Origin: Bradyrhizobium uaiense
GTDB taxonomy: Bacteria; Pseudomonadota; Alphaproteobacteria; Rhizobiales; Xanthobacteraceae
Direction of reading: 5' to 3'
Length of the DNA stretch: 49,537 bases
Assembly (NCBI RefSeq): GCF_010811875.1
Contig: NZ_VKHP01000035.1
Location: 1-49,537, forward strand
The notes under the pieces: model-generated
Seen by the model: only the letters and a program-made list of their open reading frames with translations
Database searches by the model: none
Told to the model about the DNA's origin: nothing
Made by a program: the position numbers and the translations under genes
Part shown: positions 18,126 through 27,034 of the stretch, piece by piece
Numbering within the stretch: the stretch's first letter is position 1
Layout: each line of letters opens with the position of its first letter

Positions 18126-18659
18126 ATGATGCGCTCGTGGCCGGTCATCGCGGCGATGTTCCTGGCGCTCGGCGGCCTGTCGGCCGTGGCCGGCTATGAG
18201 ATGGCGCCGCCGCGCGCCGCGCAGTGGCACGAAATCGCCTGGCCGTTCCCGCGCGACGGCTGGCCCGCCGGCCGTGCCTTCCGTTGCGGCGCTGCGGAGT
18301 GCGGCATTGATGTCGAGGTCTATCTCAGGCCGAAGCCCGGCTTCTGCAACTGCGACGGCGGCGTCGCCGATGACGACGAGGTCGATCGGGTTTCCGATGT
18401 CGACATGATCACCCCGCGCTTTGCGCCGCTGAAGGCGGGCGATGTCATTGATGTCGCCGGCATGCCGGGACGGATCAGGGCTTATGATCTCGACCGAAAC
18501 CGCACCGCGATCGGCATCGCAGTGTCGCACCGCTGCGATCTCATGGCCGTAGCGGCGTACGGCAGCGGAGAGGCTGCAAAGGTGCGACAGGCGACGTTGA
18601 AGTTTCTGGAGGGGCGAGAGATCAGGACGTGGATGGCGGCGGCCATGGAGTGGCGCTGA
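18126..18659 (+). CDS. Exported hypothetical protein
   Basis: A 177-residue protein with an N-terminal hydrophobic segment (MMRSWPVIAAMFLALGGLSAV) that is a likely signal peptide. The mature part has four clustered cysteines (FRCGAAECG and GFCNCDGG) and an acidic stretch DDDEVDRVSD. It starts 7 bases after the stop of the LVIVD-type gene, so the two are probably co-transcribed. I do not recognise the family. The ATG at 18126 is used; the frame reaches back to 18096. Confidence 0.7.
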   Translation: MMRSWPVIAAMFLALGGLSAVAGYEMAPPRAAQWHEIAWPFPRDGWPAGRAFRCGAAECGIDVEVYLRPKPGFCNCDGGVADDDEVDRVSDVDMITPRFAPLKAGDVIDVAGMPGRIRAYDLDRNRTAIGIAVSHRCDLMAVAAYGSGEAAKVRQATLKFLEGREIRTWMAAAMEWR

Positions 18660-18669
18660 GCGTAGTGCG

Positions 18670-18822
18670 CCTCTTCGCCTCGGCCCGCCTGCGGGGAGAG
18701 GTCGGATCGCATCGCAAGATGCGATCCGGGTGAGGGGGTACCGGTCTAACGGCTCGCACTGCCGGGCGGAGAAAGCCCCTCACCCCGACCCTCTCCCCGT
18801 GAAGGACGGGGAGAGGGAGCGA
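18670..18822. repeat. Dispersed hairpin repeat, family A (copy 2)
   Basis: A ggatcgcatc…gatgcgatcc hairpin (about 18703-18728) followed by gtgaggg, then cctcaccccgaccctctccc and a gtgaaggacggggagaggg arm. Same architecture as the other family-A units. It separates the hypothetical gene from the LysE exporter. Confidence 0.8.
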
Positions 18823-18885
18823 CGGTGCCGCTTCCATCGACCTCCTCCGCATGCATAATGTCAGGAACAAGCAAAAGAGCCCCCC

Positions 18886-19503
18886 ATGTCCCTGCAAGCC
18901 TATTTCGCCTTCGTCGCCGCCTGCATTGCGCTGGCGCTGTTGCCTGGTCCGATCGTCACGATGGTGATCGCGAACGGGCTGCGCTACGGCACGCGTGCCG
19001 CGCTGACCAATGTGCTGGGCGCGCAGGTCGGGCTTGCGATCGTGATCGGCATTGTCGCGGTCGGCCTGACCTCGCTGATGGCCACCATGGGTTACTGGTT
19101 CAATTGGGTGCGCTTCGCCGGTGCGGCCTATCTGGTCTGGCTGGGCATCAAGCTGATTCGCTCGCCGGTCGAAGGTGTCGGCACCGACGACAAGCCGCCG
19201 CCGCCGCGCGGCGGCTTCTTCCTGCAAGGCTTTCTGGTGCTGCTCTCGAACCCGAAGGTTCTGGTGTTCTTCGGCGCCTTCATCCCGCAGTTCATGGACA
19301 TGGACAAGCCGCACCTGCCGCAGGTGGCGCTGCTCGGCGTTACCTTCATGGCAACCGCCGTGCTGACCGATGCCGCCTACGCGCTGGCCGCAGGTCGCGC
19401 CCGAAAATTCTTCTCCAAGGAGCGGACGCGGCTGATGTCGCGGATCTCCGGCGGCTTCATGATCGGCGGCGGCATCTGGCTGGCTTTGACGCGGGCGCGC
19501 TGA
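18886..19503 (+). CDS. LysE-family amino-acid exporter (RhtB type)
   Basis: A 205-residue integral membrane protein with about six hydrophobic segments and the family landmarks LLPGPIVTMVIANGLRYGTRAAL at the N-terminus (PGP motif), AAYLVWLGIKLIRSP, and QGFLVLLSNPKVLVFFGAFIPQF. The substrate is uncertain. It stands alone, convergent with the molybdenum hydroxylase operon. Confidence 0.92.
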   Translation: MSLQAYFAFVAACIALALLPGPIVTMVIANGLRYGTRAALTNVLGAQVGLAIVIGIVAVGLTSLMATMGYWFNWVRFAGAAYLVWLGIKLIRSPVEGVGTDDKPPPPRGGFFLQGFLVLLSNPKVLVFFGAFIPQFMDMDKPHLPQVALLGVTFMATAVLTDAAYALAAGRARKFFSKERTRLMSRISGGFMIGGGIWLALTRAR

Positions 19504-19510
19504 GGCTCAG

Positions 19511-20434
19511 CTACACGGCGATCCGCTCCACCACGTCGCGCACCAGGCCCGTCAGCAGCTCGAGCTTGTAGCCGGCCATCGGCAGCGGTTTTGCCCCCGA
19601 TGTCGCCAGCTCGGCGGCTTGCGCGATGGTCGCCGCATTCGCCGGCTTCCCTTGCAGCACCGCCTCACTTGCCGCAAGGCGCAGCGGCACCGGGGCGATG
19701 CCGCCCGCCGTGATGTGGACCTGCTGGAATATGCCGCCGGTTACCACGGCCCGCACGCAGATCTCGACCAGCGGCCATTCCGCATAGGAGCGGCTGATGG
19801 CGCGTTTGTACAGCGCGCGCTCGCCGGCAAGCGGAGCCGGGAGCTCGATCCGTTCGATCCGTTCGCCGGACGCGAGCAGATTGTCGGCCGTGCCGTTGCT
19901 GCCGTCGCCGAGCAGGTCGGAGATCGACAATCCGCTGCGCGTGTCCGTCGTCACCTTCGCATCATAGGCGAGCAGCGCCATCGCCATGGTCGACGGATGC
20001 GGCGCCACGCAGGGGCCGAGATCGAACGCAACGTGATAGAGGTGGTTGCCCGATCGCGCCGGACAGTCGGAGCCACCCTTCTTGAGGCAGGCGATCTGCG
20101 GATTGCGGAAGTACCAGCAGCGCGAGCGCTGTGCGAGATTGCCGCCGATGGTCGCCATGTGCCGGATCTGCGGCGTGGCGAGGCCCTGCGCGGCGGCAGT
20201 GATGCCGGGATAGGCCTGCGCGAGCCGCGCGTCGGATGCGATCGCAGCGATGGCGGTCAGCGCGCCGACGCGCGCCGCGCCGTCTGTGCTCCACGCGATA
20301 CCGATCGTATCGGGACTTGCGGTGAGATCGATGATCGATCCGCATGACAGGCCGCTGCGGCGGCGTTCCGACAGGTCGGTGCCGGCGGCGCGGAATTCGG
20401 GCGCGGTGATGACCTCTGCGGTTGCGACGCTCAT
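19511..20434 (-). CDS. Molybdenum hydroxylase FAD subunit with likely [4Fe-4S] site
   Basis: A 307-residue CoxM/PaoB-type FAD-binding subunit. FAD contacts are in ATIGGNLAQRSRCW and CVAPHPSTMAMALLAYDAKV. Between them four cysteines (R-C-W, I-A-C, S-D-C and G-P-C) are spaced 10, 8 and 18 residues apart. A comparable cysteine set carries an extra [4Fe-4S] cluster in 4-hydroxybenzoyl-CoA reductase and periplasmic aldehyde oxidoreductase PaoB, so the same is inferred here. Its start overlaps the stop of the large gene by 4 bases. It passes electrons from the molybdenum/[2Fe-2S] protein to FAD. Confidence 0.88.
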   Translation of the reverse strand: MSVATAEVITAPEFRAAGTDLSERRRSGLSCGSIIDLTASPDTIGIAWSTDGAARVGALTAIAAIASDARLAQAYPGITAAAQGLATPQIRHMATIGGNLAQRSRCWYFRNPQIACLKKGGSDCPARSGNHLYHVAFDLGPCVAPHPSTMAMALLAYDAKVTTDTRSGLSISDLLGDGSNGTADNLLASGERIERIELPAPLAGERALYKRAISRSYAEWPLVEICVRAVVTGGIFQQVHITAGGIAPVPLRLAASEAVLQGKPANAATIAQAAELATSGAKPLPMAGYKLELLTGLVRDVVERIAV

Positions 20435-23112
20435 GCGGCGGTCCTCCCTTTCAGCGCGGCGACGATGCGGTCGGGCCGGATTGGAATTTCAGTAAGGCGG
20501 ACGCCGATCGCGTCGTAGATCGCGTTGGCGACGGCGGCCGAGGTCGGCACCGTCGATGCCTCGCCGATGCCGACGCTGTTGCCGAGCACGTGGTCGAAGC
20601 CGGCTTCGTCGAAATGCACATTGATCTCGGGCGTGTCGGCAATGCCGGGGATGCGATAATCCTCCATCCCGGCGGTCAGGACGTCGCCGCTGTTCGGATC
20701 GAGTTCACGCGCCTCGTAGAGCGCGTAGCCGAGGCCCTGGATCACCGCGCCGCAGGCCTGGCTGCGCGCCAGCGCGGGCGAAGCGATCTTGCCGACCGCA
20801 ATCCCGGTATGCACGTTGAGCACGCGGACATGGCCAAGCCAGGTGTCGACCTCGACCTCGATCACCTGCACCGAACTCGGCACGCCGGCGCCGACCGCAA
20901 TATTCGAGAAGCGCCGCATCATCCAGCCGAACACCATGCCCATCAGGCCGACTTCGCGCAGCGGCGAGCGAATGCCGGGCGCGGTGTTCTTGCCGTCCTC
21001 GCCGCGCGCCTCCGTCACCGCGATGTCGGGCGAGCGCGCGATCAGCTCGCGCCAGGGCGCGTTCGAGCCGGGCGCGGGTTTTCGCGTGGCCTGTTCGAGG
21101 ATCGCGGCCTTCAGCTTGCGCACCGCCTGCAGCGTCGGCGGCATCACCGAAGCGGTAACGCGGCTGCCGCCGGAGCCGGGCCCTTCGGGCAGCGATGAAT
21201 CGCCGATCCGCACATCGATGTCAGACGGTTCGAGATCGAACTCGCGCGCGATGGTGTCGGCCAGCACGCTGCGGGTACCGGTGCCGATGTCTTGGGTGGC
21301 GGTGCTGGCGACGATGCGGCCTCCCTTGACCGCGACCTCGACCTTCACGTTGGGCTGCCAGAGATAGAGCCAGTAACCCGCCGCCATTCCGATGCCTCGG
21401 CGATAGCGCCCGTTTTGCTGCGGTTTGCGATTGCGCCAGATATCGAGACCGGATGCCCAGTCGTAGAGCCGCTGACGGTTGGGATCGGGATCCCAGCGCT
21501 TGCGCAGGGCGATCGGATCGACCTTGAGCCGCAGCGCGGCCTCGTCGATCGATTGCTCGACCGCGAACGCCATCGGCGGACCGCCGGGGCCGCGGAAGGC
21601 GGCGCCGGGCGGCAGATTGCTGATGACGTCGAAATCCGAGAGGTCCTTCGCCTCGGCCGGATAGATCAGCCGCGCCAGGCCCGCGATAGTCGAGTTGGTG
21701 GCGGCCCCCGTATCGGCATGCGCGGTGACGGAGAGCGCTTTCAGGCCGCCCTGGTCGGAAGCGAGCAGCGCGACCTTCAGCTCGGCGGCCGGCCGGTAAC
21801 CTGCGACCGAGAGCTCCTCTTGCCGATCATAGGCGACGCGCACCGGCGCTTTCGCTTCGCGCGCGAGCTCAATGGCTGCGATCGTCTCGGTGCCGAGGCT
21901 GGCCTTCGATCCGAAGCCGCCGCCGACGTGGTCGGCGATCACGCGGACCTTGTCGTGATCGATCTTGTAGCGCTTTGCGATCTGCTCCCTCAGGTGGAAC
22001 ACCTGCTGGGTCGAGGCGTGCAGGGTCAGCCGGTCGCCGTCGAAGCGCGCCACCGCGGCGTGCGGCTCGAGGCATGCATGCTGTTGCGTGGCGGTTCGGA
22101 AGGTTGCTTCGACCAGCAGCCGGTTGTTCGCCTGGCGTGCCTCATCCACCCAGCTGCGGGCTTTCTTGGCGCGGGTCGAGAACACCGCGGTCGGCCCGCG
22201 GATGTTCTGCTTCCAGGGCGCCGGTCCGCCGGCCGCCTCCGAGACGTTGCCGGCGCGCTTGCGGCTCGCTTTGTCGAACACCACGGGCGCGCCGTCCTTG
22301 CGTCCGGCGTCGAGCCCGACCACCGCGGGCAGCTTTTCGCTGCTTACCTTGATCGCGGCCAGCGCAGCCAGCGCGGACTTGCGATCGCGGGCTGCGACCG
22401 CCGCAATCGGATCGCCGACATAGCGCACGATCCGATCGTCGCCGAGCAGCGACACCGCGGCGACGCCGGGCAGGGCGCGGGCCGGCGCGAGATCGAGCAC
22501 GGTGATGCGCGCATGCGCGTCGCGCGAACGCAGGATCAGGCCTTCGAGCTGGCCATCATGGTTGATGTCGACGGTGTATTTCGCCGCGCCCGTCACCTTG
22601 TCGCGCGCCTCGATGCGAGGGGCTGCGACATTGTCGCCATCGAAACGGCCGGCGCAGGCGTCCGCCACCGCGCGGAAAATTCCGTCATAGGCGCCGCAGC
22701 GGCAGAGATGGCCCGACAGTGCCGCGCCGATCTCCTCGCATGAAGGCACCGCCATCCCCTTGGTCGCGCGCCATTGGTCGCAGAACGCGGTCGCTTCCAC
22801 GATGAAGCCCGGCGTGCAGAAGCCGCATTGCAGGGCGTCATGCGCCATGAATGCCTTCTGTACCGGATGCAGCTGTGCTGCGCCGATGCCTTCCACCGTC
22901 GTCACCGCCTTGCCGGCAGCGGCTTGCGCCGGCATCAGGCAGCTTGCGACCGCCGCGCCGTCGACCAGCACCGTGCAGGCGCCGCAGACGCCGGCGCCGC
23001 ACACGAGCTTGGTGCCGGTGAGCTTGAGCTGGTCGCGCACGATGTCGATCAGGAGCACATCGGGATCGTCGGGCAAGGATTCGACGCGGCCGTTGATGGT
23101 CGTCGTGGTCAT
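20431..23112 (-). CDS. Molybdenum hydroxylase, [2Fe-2S] and molybdopterin domains fused
   Basis: An 893-residue xanthine-dehydrogenase-family protein. Residues about 1-165 hold both [2Fe-2S] sites: CGAGVCGACTVLVDG, then LQCGFCTPGF and HLCRCGAYDG. The rest is the molybdopterin domain: HVGGGFGSKASLGTE, GPGGPPMAFAVEQS, QDIGTGT, and GIGEASTVPTSAAVANAIYDA with the catalytic Glu. In most relatives the two parts are separate genes (PaoA/PaoC, CoxS/CoxL). The CO-dehydrogenase active-site loop (AYRCSFR) is not seen, so CO oxidation is unlikely and an aldehyde or N-heterocycle substrate is more plausible. No signal peptide is visible. Overlaps of 4 bases on both sides make a tight three-gene operon. 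Confidence 0.9.
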   Translation of the reverse strand: MTTTTINGRVESLPDDPDVLLIDIVRDQLKLTGTKLVCGAGVCGACTVLVDGAAVASCLMPAQAAAGKAVTTVEGIGAAQLHPVQKAFMAHDALQCGFCTPGFIVEATAFCDQWRATKGMAVPSCEEIGAALSGHLCRCGAYDGIFRAVADACAGRFDGDNVAAPRIEARDKVTGAAKYTVDINHDGQLEGLILRSRDAHARITVLDLAPARALPGVAAVSLLGDDRIVRYVGDPIAAVAARDRKSALAALAAIKVSSEKLPAVVGLDAGRKDGAPVVFDKASRKRAGNVSEAAGGPAPWKQNIRGPTAVFSTRAKKARSWVDEARQANNRLLVEATFRTATQQHACLEPHAAVARFDGDRLTLHASTQQVFHLREQIAKRYKIDHDKVRVIADHVGGGFGSKASLGTETIAAIELAREAKAPVRVAYDRQEELSVAGYRPAAELKVALLASDQGGLKALSVTAHADTGAATNSTIAGLARLIYPAEAKDLSDFDVISNLPPGAAFRGPGGPPMAFAVEQSIDEAALRLKVDPIALRKRWDPDPNRQRLYDWASGLDIWRNRKPQQNGRYRRGIGMAAGYWLYLWQPNVKVEVAVKGGRIVASTATQDIGTGTRSVLADTIAREFDLEPSDIDVRIGDSSLPEGPGSGGSRVTASVMPPTLQAVRKLKAAILEQATRKPAPGSNAPWRELIARSPDIAVTEARGEDGKNTAPGIRSPLREVGLMGMVFGWMMRRFSNIAVGAGVPSSVQVIEVEVDTWLGHVRVLNVHTGIAVGKIASPALARSQACGAVIQGLGYALYEARELDPNSGDVLTAGMEDYRIPGIADTPEINVHFDEAGFDHVLGNSVGIGEASTVPTSAAVANAIYDAIGVRLTEIPIRPDRIVAALKGRTAA

Positions 23113-23771
23113 GGCTGTCCTCCAGCTGTCCTGCGTGTCGGCTTTCTCGGGGGCGCTGCCTTCTTGACGGGCGGCTTCTCGGATTTCGGTAGTGCGCCGG
23201 CGCAGAGGGTCCGCACCATGATCGCCATGTCCTTCAGGAACGCATCGGCCGGCTGCATCGCCGGATACTGCGACTTCGCTGCGTATATCGACATTTCGAC
23301 CAGCCGCGCGAATTCGACCGGCGAGAGGCCCTGCGGCAGCGCAAGCTGCTGCTTGCGCACGATCCGCGCGATGGTCGCGACCATGCGCTCCGCGTAGCGC
23401 GCGGCATAGGTCTGGTAGAGGTCGCGGGCGTGCACGAGGTGTTCGGAATACAATTCCTCGAGATGCGGCGAGCCGTCCAGCGAGGCGATCATGGTTGACA
23501 TCCGCGCGGTCATCCCCGCGGCAAGAATGTCGCCGAGATTGCCGCCCGCGGTTTCCGCCTCGGCAACGGCCGTCTCCTCCGCCGCGATCGCGGATTCATG
23601 GACACGCTCGATCACGGCGCGAAACAGCGCTTCCTTGGACTCGAAGTGGTGATAGAGCGCCTGCCGCGTCAGGCCGGCCGCCTCGGCGACCTGCTCGATC
23701 GAGGAGCGGCGAAAGCCGTGCCGGCGGAAAACCAGCATGGTGGCATCGAGAATGCGGGTTTTTGGTCCCAT
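23109..23771 (-). CDS. TetR/AcrR-family regulator
   Basis: A 220-residue TetR regulator. The DNA-binding HTH is ILDATMLVFRRHGFRRSSIE…VAEAAGLTRQALYHHF in residues 5-45, followed by a long all-helical ligand domain and a basic Lys/Pro-rich tail (PPVKKAAPPRKPTRR). It is the first gene of the molybdenum hydroxylase operon and its stop overlaps the next start by 4 bases. It probably represses its own operon from the dyad at 23781-23805. Confidence 0.92.
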   Translation of the reverse strand: MGPKTRILDATMLVFRRHGFRRSSIEQVAEAAGLTRQALYHHFESKEALFRAVIERVHESAIAAEETAVAEAETAGGNLGDILAAGMTARMSTMIASLDGSPHLEELYSEHLVHARDLYQTYAARYAERMVATIARIVRKQQLALPQGLSPVEFARLVEMSIYAAKSQYPAMQPADAFLKDMAIMVRTLCAGALPKSEKPPVKKAAPPRKPTRRTAGGQP

Positions 23772-23780
23772 TTGACGATT

Positions 23781-23805
23781 TTGACAAATTCAGGAGAACT
23801 GTCAA
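23781..23805. promoter_or_regulatory. Likely TetR operator
   Basis: TTGACA (23781-23786) and its reverse complement TGTCAA (23800-23805) lie 13 bases apart, 10 to 34 bases before the TetR start codon. The position and symmetry fit an autoregulatory operator. The minus-strand TTGACA could alternatively be a -35 box. Confidence 0.5.
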
Positions 23806-23941
23806 ATCGCGATTTGGTGAGGCGGGTCGCCGCCCCGCCCGCGCCTGTGTGAGCTGTGTCACGGATGGTCGCGCTCGGTCTGCGTAAAGCTTCGTCATGC
23901 AGTGGCGAGCCTGCTCGCCCGGAGCTTGCGAGGATACGGAG

Positions 23942-24175
23942 ATGACACAGGTCTACTTCCATTGCTCGAATACGCGCGGGGTGCTGATGGATCGCCGCGG
24001 CACCTCGGTGACGAGCCTCACCGAGGCCTGCGAGGCGGCGACCTCCATGATGCGCTCGCTGGTCGCAACGGTCAGTCTGGAAGACTGGCGCGACTGGGCC
24101 GTGCATGTCAGCGACGAGGACGGCGAGGAGATCGTGATCCTGCCCTTCGCATTCGTGCTCGGCAAAGCGCACTGA
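23942..24175 (+). CDS. DUF6894-like small protein
   Basis: A 77-residue protein (MTQVYFHCSNTRGVLMDRRG…) with the typical F-H-C/S opening, a central helix LTEACEAATSMMRSLV and the ending WAVHVSDEDGEEIVILPFAF. This pattern is widespread in Bradyrhizobium as small orphan proteins with no assigned role. ATG at 23942 is chosen, as the sequence before it does not look coding. Confidence 0.75.
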   Translation: MTQVYFHCSNTRGVLMDRRGTSVTSLTEACEAATSMMRSLVATVSLEDWRDWAVHVSDEDGEEIVILPFAFVLGKAH

Positions 24176-24184
24176 GGGCGAGCC

Positions 24185-24364
24185 ATGCCGTCATTGCAGC
24201 CGCCATTGTCATCACCTCGCCGTTGCATGAATGCGATCGCGACCGGCTGGCGGAATTTCATCGAGCGAGTTCGCGATCCCTACCGGCCCGAGCTTCACTA
24301 CATGCGCGGGCCGGGCCCCAAATGGCATGCGAAGCATCCCGTTCAGGCCGCACCGGCTGGTTGA
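24185..24364 (+). CDS. Possible 59-residue protein
   Basis: An ATG 9 bases after the preceding gene opens a 59-residue frame, or 45 residues from the internal Met (MNAIATGWRNFIERVRDPYR). The second half, RPELHYMRGPGPKWHAKHP, has a protein-like composition with aromatic and charged residues. There is no clear ribosome-binding site. I do not recognise a family. It could be a small gene co-transcribed with the DUF6894-like gene. Confidence 0.4.
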   Translation: MPSLQPPLSSPRRCMNAIATGWRNFIERVRDPYRPELHYMRGPGPKWHAKHPVQAAPAG

Positions 24365-24583
24365 CGCAGACCCGATCGCCGCGATTCCATTTAGAACGGC
24401 CCTAAGAATTCTGCTGACAGCGCGAGGCGCATCGTCGCAGTTCCCGCAGGCGCTCGTTGCGTGATCGCAACACGCGCAACGATACGTCCAAGGCTGGACG
24501 GGTTCTAATCGCTGTGCGGCCGCGCGCATCTTTCACCGTGTTAGTGATGGCAACAATGGAGTCTCTGAAATCAGGTAGCGAAG

Positions 24584-25747
24584 TTGACTGCGACGACCAA
24601 ATCCCTGCGGCGATGGGGCGCCGTCCATAAATGGACCAGCCTGATCTGCACATTGTTCATGCTGCTGTTGTGCATTACCGGCCTGCCGCTGATCTTCCAC
24701 GACGAGATCGATGATCTCCTGCACAACCAGGTCAAGCCGGCCGAGGCGCCGGCAGGCACGCCTCCGGCCAATCTCGACCATCTGCTCGCCCACGCGCTGG
24801 CGCAGGCGCCGGGCAAGGTGCCGCACTTCCTGATCTGGGATCGTGACGAACCCGGTGCGATGTGGGTCAGCGTCGGTCCGACGATCGATGCAGATCCGAC
24901 CAACAACCTGCTGATCCGGATGGATACGCACACCGGCGCCTATCTCGATTCCCCCGATGTGACCGGCCGCTTCACCTACATCATGCTGAAGCTGCACACC
25001 GACATGTTCGCAGGGCTACCCGGAAAGCTGTTTCTCGGCTTGATGGGGATCCTGTTCTGCGTCGCGATCATTTCCGGCATCGTGGTCTATGCGCCGTCGA
25101 TGCGGAAGCTGCGCTTCGGCGCCTACCGCGCCCAACGGACACGTGCCGTGCGCTGGCTCGACGTCCACAATCTCGCAGGCATCCTGCTGGTCGCCTGGAC
25201 ACTCGTTGTCGGCTTCACCGGCGTCATCAACACCTGGGCCGATCTCGTGCTCAAGATGTGGCAATTCGGCCAGCTCGCCGAGATGACCGCGCAGTACAAG
25301 GACCGGCCGGTGCCCTCGAAGCTGACCTCGCTGAACGGCGCCATCGAGGTGGCGAGGCATGCGGTGCCCGGAATGACGCCGAGCTTCGTCGCTTTCCCGG
25401 GAACACTCTTTAGCAGCAAGAGCCATTACGCGGTATTTCTGCACGGCGATACGCCGCTGACGTCGCGTCTGCTGAAGCCCGCACTGATCGATGCGGAAGC
25501 CGGCACGCTGACCGACAGCCGCGACATGCCCTGGTATGTCTCGACGCTGTATGTCTCGCAGCCGCTGCATTTCGGCGACTATGGCGGCATGCCGCTCAAG
25601 ATCGTCTGGGCGCTGCTCGATATCCTCACCATCTTCATCCTGGTGACCGGCGTGCATTTGTGGATGCGCCGCCGCGGGACAGGCGTGAGCCAGGAGCGCG
25701 CCATCGCCAACGCCGCCTCCATCGACAGCCCCGCACTCATGTCGTGA
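24584..25747 (+). CDS. PepSY-associated transmembrane protein
   Basis: A 387-residue inner-membrane protein of the PepSY_TM type often found with siderophore/iron uptake or acting as a ferric reductase. It opens with WGAVHKWTSLICTLFMLLLCITGLPLIFHDE (first membrane segment). Others are FLGLMGILFCVAIISGIVVYAP, LVAWTLVVGFTGVINTW and IVWALLDILTIFILVTGVHLWMRRR, with His residues in the first and third suited to haem. A stop codon at 24566 leaves TTG 24584 as the only reasonable start, which is unusual. A small membrane gene follows 7 bases later. Confidence 0.87.
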   Translation: MTATTKSLRRWGAVHKWTSLICTLFMLLLCITGLPLIFHDEIDDLLHNQVKPAEAPAGTPPANLDHLLAHALAQAPGKVPHFLIWDRDEPGAMWVSVGPTIDADPTNNLLIRMDTHTGAYLDSPDVTGRFTYIMLKLHTDMFAGLPGKLFLGLMGILFCVAIISGIVVYAPSMRKLRFGAYRAQRTRAVRWLDVHNLAGILLVAWTLVVGFTGVINTWADLVLKMWQFGQLAEMTAQYKDRPVPSKLTSLNGAIEVARHAVPGMTPSFVAFPGTLFSSKSHYAVFLHGDTPLTSRLLKPALIDAEAGTLTDSRDMPWYVSTLYVSQPLHFGDYGGMPLKIVWALLDILTIFILVTGVHLWMRRRGTGVSQERAIANAASIDSPALMS

Positions 25748-25754
25748 CATCGGC

Positions 25755-25937
25755 ATGGTCGTACATCGTTCACTGACCCGGATATTCGCCGCTCCGCTCG
25801 TCATCGCGGTCGTGAGCACGGTGGGATTGATCAGCGCGCTGGTCGGCGACGGCTGGTGGGATGCCGTCTCCTGGGCGGCGCTCGGCCTGCCGGTGTTGCT
25901 CTATCTCGTGTTCATCTGGCGGCGCCGGCCGAACTGA
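25755..25937 (+). CDS. Small two-segment membrane protein
   Basis: A 60-residue protein with two hydrophobic stretches, FAAPLVIAVVSTVGLISALVG and WAALGLPVLLYLVFIW, and a basic C-terminus (RRRPN). It begins 7 bases after the PepSY gene and likely works or is made with it. This kind of small protein commonly trails PepSY_TM genes in rhizobia. The function is unknown. Confidence 0.72.
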   Translation: MVVHRSLTRIFAAPLVIAVVSTVGLISALVGDGWWDAVSWAALGLPVLLYLVFIWRRRPN

Positions 25938-25954
25938 CGCCGGCTTGCCCGATC

Positions 25955-26112
25955 GCTGCTGCGCTCCCTCTCCCCGTTCTTACGGGGAGAGGGCTGGGGT
26001 GAGGGGCTGTCTCCGCGAAATTCGCCGATAGCTGTATTTGCGGAGGCTCCCCCTCACCCGGATCGCATCTCACGATGCGATCCGGCCTCTCCCCGCATGC
26101 GGGGCGAGGTGA
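25955..26112. repeat. Dispersed hairpin repeat, family A (copy 3)
   Basis: ctccctctccccgttcttac / ggggagaggg opens the unit, followed by gggtgaggggctgtctccgc, a cggaggctccccctcaccc arm and the ggatcgcatc…gatgcgatcc hairpin (about 26061-26086). It lies between the small membrane gene and the convergent amidohydrolase gene. The copy at 46430-46580 is nearly its mirror image, with the same blocks in opposite order. Confidence 0.85.
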
Positions 26113-26132
26113 AGCGGTGGCCGTCGTATGCC

Positions 26133-26930
26133 CTAGATCAGCGCTTCCGCGCGCAAGGTCGTCTCGATCTCGCCGAGGATGCGCGCCAGCCGCTCGGCCC
26201 ACCCCGTCTCGCCGGCCTGGTCGGAGATCAGGTCCTGGCGGATCTCGATGCCCGAATTCATCAGGCCGCGTTTCTCGCCATGCACGGGGATCGTGTAGTC
26301 GGTCTCGTCGCTGACCGCATAAGGCTCGTTGTCGCCGACCACGAGATCGCCTTCGCTGCGCAGATGCTTCAGCAGCCGCGGCGGCAGCATCGTGTCGCGG
26401 TGGTAGAGTGTGCCGATGTGCCAGGGGCGGGCGATGCCGGCATAGACCGGTGTGAAGCTGTGCAGCGACACCAGCACCGTCGGCATGCCTTGTCGCGCAC
26501 GTTCGTTGATGACCTCCTCGATGCGCTGATGATAGGGATCGAAGATCTGCGCGCGCCGCATCTCGGCGGCTTCGCGCGACAGGCCTTCATTGCCCGGCAC
26601 CGTGGTGGCTTCGCTGATCAGCGGCACCGAGCTTGCGACATGCGGCGGACGGTTGCAGTCGATCACGAGCCGCGAGTAGCGCTGCGCGATCAGATGCGCG
26701 CCGAGCAGGTCGGAGAGCTGGGTTGCGACGCCGGCGATACCGATGTCGCAGGCGATGTGCCGCTCGAGCTCGGTTTCGGGCAGGCCGAGATCGCCGAGCG
26801 GGGAGGGAATCCGCCTGCCGAAGTGATCGCAGGTGAATAGGAACGGTGAGCGGCCGACAGCATTACGTTCAAGAACCGGTGAAACATCGGTGCTCGCGAG
26901 CAGAAGCGATGGACCACCGCCGTAATTCAA
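26133..26930 (-). CDS. N-formylglutamate amidohydrolase family protein
   Basis: A 265-residue FGase-family hydrolase. Family signatures: FLFTCDHFGRRIPSPLG, RYSRLVIDCNRPPHVASSVP, VSLHSFTPVYAGIARPWHIG and VGDNEPYAVSDETDYTIPVHG. In histidine breakdown the family releases formate from N-formylglutamate, but no hut genes are near, so the real substrate is uncertain. The frame begins at a TTG (26930); a stop lies 18 bases upstream, with AAGG just before the TTG. It is divergent from the first transglutaminase gene. Confidence 0.85.
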   Translation of the reverse strand: MNYGGGPSLLLASTDVSPVLERNAVGRSPFLFTCDHFGRRIPSPLGDLGLPETELERHIACDIGIAGVATQLSDLLGAHLIAQRYSRLVIDCNRPPHVASSVPLISEATTVPGNEGLSREAAEMRRAQIFDPYHQRIEEVINERARQGMPTVLVSLHSFTPVYAGIARPWHIGTLYHRDTMLPPRLLKHLRSEGDLVVGDNEPYAVSDETDYTIPVHGEKRGLMNSGIEIRQDLISDQAGETGWAERLARILGEIETTLRAEALI

Positions 26931-27034
26931 GGGCCTTTTTCCTCAACTTTGCCTATTCAAGCGGCATGCTGGTTTGGAATCGAGCAGCTTTCTCTATAGA
27001 TTATACCGTCCGGAATCACGATGATTGTTTGAAG

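Noticed and set aside
21292..22743. 483-residue plus-strand open frame
   Set aside because: Antisense to the Mo-hydroxylase gene, with shadow-type composition and no motif.
20431..23112. Carbon monoxide dehydrogenase
   Set aside because: The CO-dehydrogenase active-site loop with its special Cys is not present, so a CoxL assignment is not supported.
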